From Drosophila pseudoobscura (lineage: Eukaryota > Arthropoda > Insecta > Diptera > Drosophilidae): 64,000 bases of DNA. Position numbers and translations under genes: made by a program. Under the pieces are notes generated by a model that saw nothing but the letters and a program-made list of their open reading frames with translations, searched no databases and was not told the DNA's origin. Shown piece after piece: positions 59,329 through 64,000 of this stretch (position 1 is the first letter of the stretch; each line of letters begins with the position of its first letter). The stretch covers positions 51,785,869 to 51,849,868 of the forward strand of contig NC_046683.1 in the NCBI RefSeq assembly GCF_009870125.1. Direction: 5' to 3'.

Positions 59329-59522
59329 TTTTCTAATTTGCTTTCGATTAAAAAATAAACAATTTATTCTTGCAGCTAGCGTTGCCGTATCAGCGGTTTC
59401 ACTACTGTTTCAATTCGCCGCAGTTTTTTGACAGTTCAGAACAGCTGTTTCGGCAGACGTGTGTGTGCGTGCCGTTGAAGAAAAATTGTGTTTTTTTTCA
59501 TTCATTTACCAAAAGAGTTGCG
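59329..59522. promoter_or_regulatory. Divergent promoter, CAAP1-like gene / frc
   Basis: Under 200 bases separate the CAAP1-like start codon (-) from a strong plus-strand splice donor (GCG|GTAAGTAA, intron from 59523) that probably closes the first noncoding exon of frc. A perfect Ohler motif 5, AACAGCTGTT, lies at 59440-59449. A TTTTCTAG acceptor at 59755-59762 could end the frc 5'UTR intron. TATA boxes are not seen. Shared bidirectional use is inferred from geometry. Confidence 0.5.
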
Positions 59523-59925
59523 GTAAGTAAATTTTTAGGTAATTGGTTTGCATCCATAAGCAGAGGTATCTTTAAAAGCTATGCCAATCAGCGACTAGTT
59601 TTCCCAAAAAAAAACAAGACAAGTAAAGTAATATTGCCGTCACAGTGTTGCCACACTTCTTAACTCAAACATATGTTCAGAGCCGACAAGGGGGTTATAG
59701 CGTCGGTAAAAATAGCATAGACAGCAAATAACTTTAACGTGCCGTGGAAATAGGTTTTCTAGCTAAGTAACGTCGAGTAAACAAATGTGGTGGACCGGTC
59801 GAATGTGCGCAAATGTGTGTGGCGTATGGTAGCCCACCGTAGAACTTATTGAACATCCGCAGAAAACTGGGAAAAGAATTGACGGGACGGCCACGGCATA
59901 AAGCAAAGTACAAATCTCAATTACG

Positions 59926-61074
59926 ATGAGTGTCTCGCGGAGCGGTAACACGACGCTGGATCTGGAGCCACTACTGGACGAGAGCCGTGACGACAGCGAT
60001 GCGGATAATCAGAAAGGAGAAGCCACAGGCGGAGGTGCCCTGCTGAATGGCTCCTCCTCGAAGGAGCCTCGCGCCACCGGTGTGGGGCACCGGGATAGAG
60101 AGCGCGAGCGGGACGAGTCAGCCGTGTTCATTAAGAAAATCAGCAGCGCAGTGTTCTACGGACTGTCCTCGTTCATGATAACCGTGATTAACAAGACAGT
60201 GCTCACGTCCTACCGCTTTCCTTCGTTCCTGTTCCTCAGCCTGGGCCAGCTGACTGCCAGCATAGTGGTCCTGGGCATGGGCAAGCGGCTCAAGCTAGTC
60301 TCGTTCCCGCCGCTGCAGCGCAACACCTTCGCGAAGATATTTCCACTGCCACTCATCTTTCTGGGAAACATGATGTTCGGCCTGGGCGGCACCCAGTCCT
60401 TGAGTTTGCCCATGTTCGCTGCCCTGCGCCGCTTCTCCATACTGATGACCATGCTGCTGGAGCTGAAGATTCTCGGGTTGCGGCCCTCGACGGCGGTGCA
60501 GGTCAGCGTGTACGCGATGATCGGCGGGGCTCTGGTGGCCGCCTCCGATGACCTGTCATTCAACATGCGCGGCTACATATACGTGATGATCACGAACGCG
60601 CTCACCGCCTCGAACGGGGTGTATGTGAAGAAGAAGCTAGACACGTCGGAGATCGGCAAGTACGGCCTGATGTTCTACAACTCACTGTTCATGTTTCTGC
60701 CGGCCCTGGCCCTCAACTTTTTCACCGGCGACCTGGAGCAGGCCATAAACTTCAGCGAGTGGCACGACCCTGTCTTCGTGACACAGTTCCTGCTCAGCTG
60801 CGTCATGGGATTCATACTCTCGTACAGTACCATATTGTGCACGCAATTCAACTCGGCCCTGACGACCACCATTGTGGGGTGCCTGAAGAACATATGCGTG
60901 ACCTATCTGGGCATGTTCATTGGCGGCGACTATGTCTTCTCGTGGCTCAACTGTATCGGCATCAATATAAGCGTGTTGGCCAGCCTCCTCTATACGTACG
61001 TGACGTTCCGCCGGAAACGGTCGCCCGATAAGCAAAGCCACTTGCCCAGCAGCAACCGCGGGGAGAATGTCTAG
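59926..61074 (+). CDS. frc: Nucleotide-sugar transporter, SLC35D type (fringe connection)
   Basis: A single 382-residue coding exon. After a hydrophilic, Asp/Ser-rich N-terminus (~65 residues) come about ten membrane helices typical of the drug/metabolite-transporter superfamily. Signature blocks of SLC35D proteins are present: INKTVLTSYRFPSF, LPMFAALRRFSILMTM, a GGALVAASDDLSF turn, GVYVKKKLDTSEIGKYGLMF, and the highly conserved CTQFNSALTTTIVGCLKN with FIGGDYVFSW. The fly family member frc moves UDP-sugars (UDP-GlcNAc, UDP-GlcA and others) into the Golgi/ER lumen for Notch glycosylation by Fringe and for heparan sulfate synthesis. The C-terminus is short and basic. Start ATG chosen because it is the first in frame and is followed by an LDLEPLLDE acidic cluster. 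Confidence 0.88.
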   Translation: MSVSRSGNTTLDLEPLLDESRDDSDADNQKGEATGGGALLNGSSSKEPRATGVGHRDRERERDESAVFIKKISSAVFYGLSSFMITVINKTVLTSYRFPSFLFLSLGQLTASIVVLGMGKRLKLVSFPPLQRNTFAKIFPLPLIFLGNMMFGLGGTQSLSLPMFAALRRFSILMTMLLELKILGLRPSTAVQVSVYAMIGGALVAASDDLSFNMRGYIYVMITNALTASNGVYVKKKLDTSEIGKYGLMFYNSLFMFLPALALNFFTGDLEQAINFSEWHDPVFVTQFLLSCVMGFILSYSTILCTQFNSALTTTIVGCLKNICVTYLGMFIGGDYVFSWLNCIGINISVLASLLYTYVTFRRKRSPDKQSHLPSSNRGENV

Positions 61075-62480
61075 CTTCACACAGCTTTAGCTCCAACTCA
61101 AGCCAAAGCCATATAAATATATGTTTACCATATATCGTATTTTCGTATCTTCCCCCACAAGCGCATCGTATCTGTACATATATAAATATATATATATACA
61201 TAGTTATGTATCTAACGAGTGTAATTACTAATTAGCAATTATGTAATTTTAATCACTTTGTACATTTTTCCATGCAACTGTTTTCTGCATCAAGAGTGTC
61301 ATAAGTAATAGAAAATATACACAGACATCCGAGATACTCCTGCTTCGTCTCGTTATCGTCCCGTACCGTCTCACAGTGGAAATGTGGGAAAGATAAGCAA
61401 TAGTATTTTGTGTGTCCCACTTCCAGCATGGGTCCGATGATTAGATTGCTCCCGCATGATAAGGGCTCTGAGGAATATTTAATGGAACAGATACTTCTCG
61501 CATGTGCGCCACATGCTCTTTCTATTGGGATCTTTGCGCTCCGTTTATCTATTCTGAGTATACAAACTACCTAAAGATATTCTTATAAATGCTGCAGTGC
61601 TAAACAATCCAGCAGCGCCATCACTCATCAAAACATATGTCTAAGCGTATAAATTAACAGGGGAATACGACTAGAATAATAGTGGAAGGCGTCGGCTATT
61701 GGATGCTCTTTCTCTCTCTCTTTCATTTTATCATTTATAAGAATGTTCAAAGCATTCTCTGTATTTTCTAATTACTCTTAATGTGTGTATTATATATAAA
61801 GGCATTTCGATAAGAAGGCCCCTTATCACTGAAAGTGAAATTAATATTTGATTAGCTACTGGAACGGAATGAAATGAAGATTAATACAGCACTTGATGTG
61901 CTACTGCTCTTCTACGTGGGGAGTGGAGTCTTTGGATACTTTAGATCAAGACCTGTGTACGTTCGCTCTAATCGGTGAATTTGCGCAGCACAAGAAGCTT
62001 GCTTTATTCGTGTATGTTACAAGTGACTCAAACGTGATAGTAAATTGTTTCAACCTGTTTACCCGAAAAGATAACAATGACGACATTGAATTTTGGGCCT
62101 GAAAGAAGTACTAGTGGCTCATTGGACCCCCGGCACTTTGTTTAGGCTATACGTATTTTGAGACTCCCCATTTTTTGATTGGCAGAGGTGGCGGAGGGCA
62201 GGGAGCTCCCGAAACAGGTTTTCCCAGTCCTGACCGTTGGGCGGGTGATTGTTCTCTGTACGAAGCAAAAAACAGTTGAGGTAAATCGTTATTCAGCGTC
62301 TCCGCATTATGGACAAATTGTTTACCTTACCCAAACTTGTTGCTATCGGAGGGGGGAACGTACAGATTGATAAACCATAGACACAGGTAGTCAGGGTCAT
62401 GTTTATGCCTATGTTTGAAGCTTATGATGATCACGATGAGGAAGGTCAACGGGGTGTACATGATTTTGTTTCCACAGAAC
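61075..62480. other. Intergenic gap between frc and Coq4
   Basis: Begins with the frc 3'UTR (TATATAAATA-rich). No clear AATAAA. Short frames at 61893-62102 and 62179-62370 show no coding support. A TTTCCACAG acceptor at 62469-62477 implies an upstream noncoding exon of Coq4 within the last few hundred bases. Confidence 0.5.
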
Positions 62481-63457
62481 ATGATGCAGCGCTGCTGGCG
62501 CCTCCCAGTGCCGCTGGGTAAACGTGGCCTTGCCGTGGTCACACACACGCGACAGGCGGTGGTCTCGGACAACCCAGAAGCGGAGAATCTAGACGGATTT
62601 GAGCAGCAATATCTAAAGGAACGTATTGAGATAACAACATTTCAGAGAATGCTCCTAGGGGCGGGCTCTTCCATAGCCGCCATACTGGATCCAAGACGGT
62701 AGCGAATCCCAAAGGATGTTCCTTTATTTTTACTAAGAGATTATTTCTCTGACAGCCATGACATGATCGCCTGTCTGGGTGAGACTACTGGGGAGGACGC
62801 TTTGTGGAACATTATGGACACCATGCATGAGAGTGAGGAGGGCCAACGCATCATGGTCGAGAAGCCGCGCATTCACACCAGCACCATTGACTTTAAGCGA
62901 CTGGAATCTCTGCCTGCCGACACGTTTGGAGCCGCCTATGTGAAGTTTCTTAAAGATAATGTAAGACTAATGGCATCTGGGTAGGATTTCTCACTTTCTG
63001 AACCTTTCAGAAAGTCACGCCGGACAGTCGCATGGCCGTACGCTTCCTGGAGGATCCCAAGCTGGCCTATCTGATGACGCGCTATCGCGAGTGCCACGAC
63101 CTGATCCACACGGTTCTGGACATGCCCACAAATATGCTCGGCGAGGTGGCTGTCAAGTGGGTGGAGGCGCTCAATACTGGCCTGCCCATGTGCTACGGTG
63201 GAGCGGTGTTCGGGGCGGTCCGCCTCCGTCCCAAGTGAGTTCGATGAACCCTCTTTCCCCATTGTACGCATTTATATGATTTTGTTTGGTGTATCTGCAG
63301 GCAGCGACGGGCCTACTTGAAGCATTACTTGCCGTGGGCCCTAGAGAACGGCAAGCAGATGAAGCCCCTGATGCCCGTCTACTGGGAGGAACGGTGGGAG
63401 CAGAATGTGAATGAGTTGCGCGCCGAGCTAGGCATTAAATTGTTGAATAAATTTTAA
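62481..63457 (+). CDS. Coq4: Ubiquinone biosynthesis protein COQ4
   Basis: Four coding exons (62481-62698, 62756-62960, 63011-63234, 63301-63457) join in phase to 267 residues, the usual size. COQ4 is a matrix-side protein of the mitochondrial inner membrane required for the coenzyme Q synthome. Seen: an Arg-rich N-terminus fitting a mitochondrial presequence, [20 protein letters not shown] across the first splice, [10 protein letters not shown], and the zinc-ligand motif HDLIH-x11-E ([17 protein letters not shown]) that defines the family; ALNTGLPM and the C-terminal [18 protein letters not shown] also fit. Introns are 49-66 bases, all GT-AG. An AATAAA (63446-63451) overlaps the final Asn-Lys codons. 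Confidence 0.95.
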
Positions 63458-63868
63458 AATTTTATTTTTTAAAACGCCAATTTTTGAAGCTTTCCCACAT
63501 CGATAACTATCGATCACCCGAAGATCGCGCAATGTGAGTCGGTCTGGTAGCCCTGCTCTCAATGTTCATATTATTCAAAGCACTTAAAACATTATTTTAG
63601 AAACAATCAAAAACAAGGGAGTACTTAATATTAGCCAATCTTGTAGAAAATGTATCTATCAATCGAATAAAATTATGTGTTAATTGCGGAAGATCTCAGG
63701 TAGCTAGTAAGATCAAATCGAATATCAAAATCGAGGAATATGATCGGAAAGATCATGGACAGGAAACGATTAACCATTCTTGTATGTGTTGATGATGATG
63801 TGTTGTTGTTGATGTTTTCTTTCCGTTTCTGCGCTGTTTAATGGCTCAATATTTATTAAACTCCCACC
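63458..63868. other. Intergenic gap and 5' region of the last gene
   Basis: Holds the Coq4 3' end (AATAAA also at 63666-63671), two DRE-like words and the presumed promoter and 5'UTR of the gene starting at 63869. Confidence 0.5.
63499..63515. promoter_or_regulatory. Pair of DRE-like sites
   Basis: ATCGATA (63499-63505) and TATCGAT (63508-63514) each match seven of eight bases of the DRE TATCGATA, 350 bases upstream of the last start codon; a likely housekeeping promoter element for that gene. Confidence 0.4.
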
Positions 63869-63968
63869 ATGGCCGAGAAATTCAATGGTTTTAGCCACGA
63901 CGATATACTCAAAATAACCGGAGTGAAGGAAGGCGGCAACGGACACAGGCCACAGAGTGCGGAAGCAG
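63869..63968 (+). CDS. First coding exon of an unrecognised gene, partial
   Basis: ATG in good context (CACC-ATGG) starts 33 codons, MAEKFNGFSHDDILKITGVK then a Gly/Asn/His-rich stretch ending QSAEA, and a GCAG|GTTGGT donor closes the exon. The rest of the gene lies beyond the window edge. The DDILKITG-like helix is not diagnostic, so I assign no function. Support comes from start context, an upstream DRE pair and a plausible donor. Confidence 0.6.
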
Positions 63969-64000
63969 GTTGGTTGTGTGAAAAATCCTCGACAATTATT

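Noticed and set aside
62179-62370. 63-codon frame upstream of Coq4
   Set aside because: No continuity with Coq4 across the acceptor at 62477 and no family resemblance; likely noise in the 5' region.
1-64000. tRNA, rRNA, CRISPR arrays, bacterial operons or prophage
   Set aside because: By eye I found no tRNA A/B box pair with a cloverleaf, no regularly spaced direct repeats, and all recognisable genes are insect nuclear genes. A tRNAscan or covariance search would be decisive; I cannot run it.
1-64000. Retrotransposon or endogenous retrovirus coding regions
   Set aside because: No reverse transcriptase, integrase, gag or env-like frame and no long direct terminal repeats were seen.

Overview
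This window looks like nuclear DNA of a fruit fly (genus Drosophila). The proteins read as insect orthologues (UQCR-Q, QIL1/MIC13, Coq4, fringe connection), introns are short with clean GT/AG borders, and Drosophila core-promoter words occur (DRE, Ohler motifs 1 and 5). Long A/T-rich intergenic DNA is full of CA/GT, TC, GATA and CAT microsatellites. UQCR-Q, a CG7589-type receptor, QIL1 and Coq4 together suggest the region that corresponds to cytological 74 of D. melanogaster 3L (Muller element D). The microsatellite-rich spacer would suit an obscura-group species, but that is an impression.

Layout. 1-11.4 kb: no convincing gene; two DNA-transposon derivatives, a ~135-bp pogo/Tigger-like MITE (6535-6669) and a 1.65-kb foldback Tc1/mariner-like element (8472-10123) with 671-bp near-identical arms. 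11.4-15 kb: a coiled-coil protein gene (+), a 54-residue single-pass membrane protein (-) and UQCR-Q, subunit 8 of respiratory complex III (-). 15.9-19.4 kb: a seven-coding-exon cys-loop ligand-gated chloride channel of the pHCl-2/hodor group (-). 22.6-24 kb: an unrecognised 122-residue ORF (+) and QIL1, a MICOS subunit, starting with an 11-nt coding exon (-). 24-38.7 kb: mostly noncoding, with one unrecognised two-pass membrane protein (31425-32081, +) and a long, probably 3'-untranslated stretch. 38.7-42.8 kb: a 1357-residue C2H2 zinc-finger protein in one coding exon (-), with upstream 5'UTR intron(s). 43-55 kb: noncoding. 55.4-59.3 kb: a six-coding-exon CAAP1-domain gene (-) whose third intron contains, on the opposite strand, an intronless pyruvate-kinase-like gene. 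59.9-61.1 kb: frc, a Golgi/ER nucleotide-sugar transporter (+), sharing a divergent promoter with the CAAP1 gene. 62.5-63.5 kb: Coq4, coenzyme Q biosynthesis (+). 63.87 kb to the end: the first coding exon of another gene.

How it fits together. There is no operon-like system. Three genes serve the mitochondrial inner membrane (UQCR-Q, QIL1, Coq4), probably by coincidence. I found no clearly new multi-gene system. The items most worth a second look are the foldback transposon that keeps a transposase DNA-binding ORF in each arm, a dispersed repeat carrying a CTCF-like site, the nested and apparently catalytically dead pyruvate kinase paralogue, and the small or orphan ORFs.
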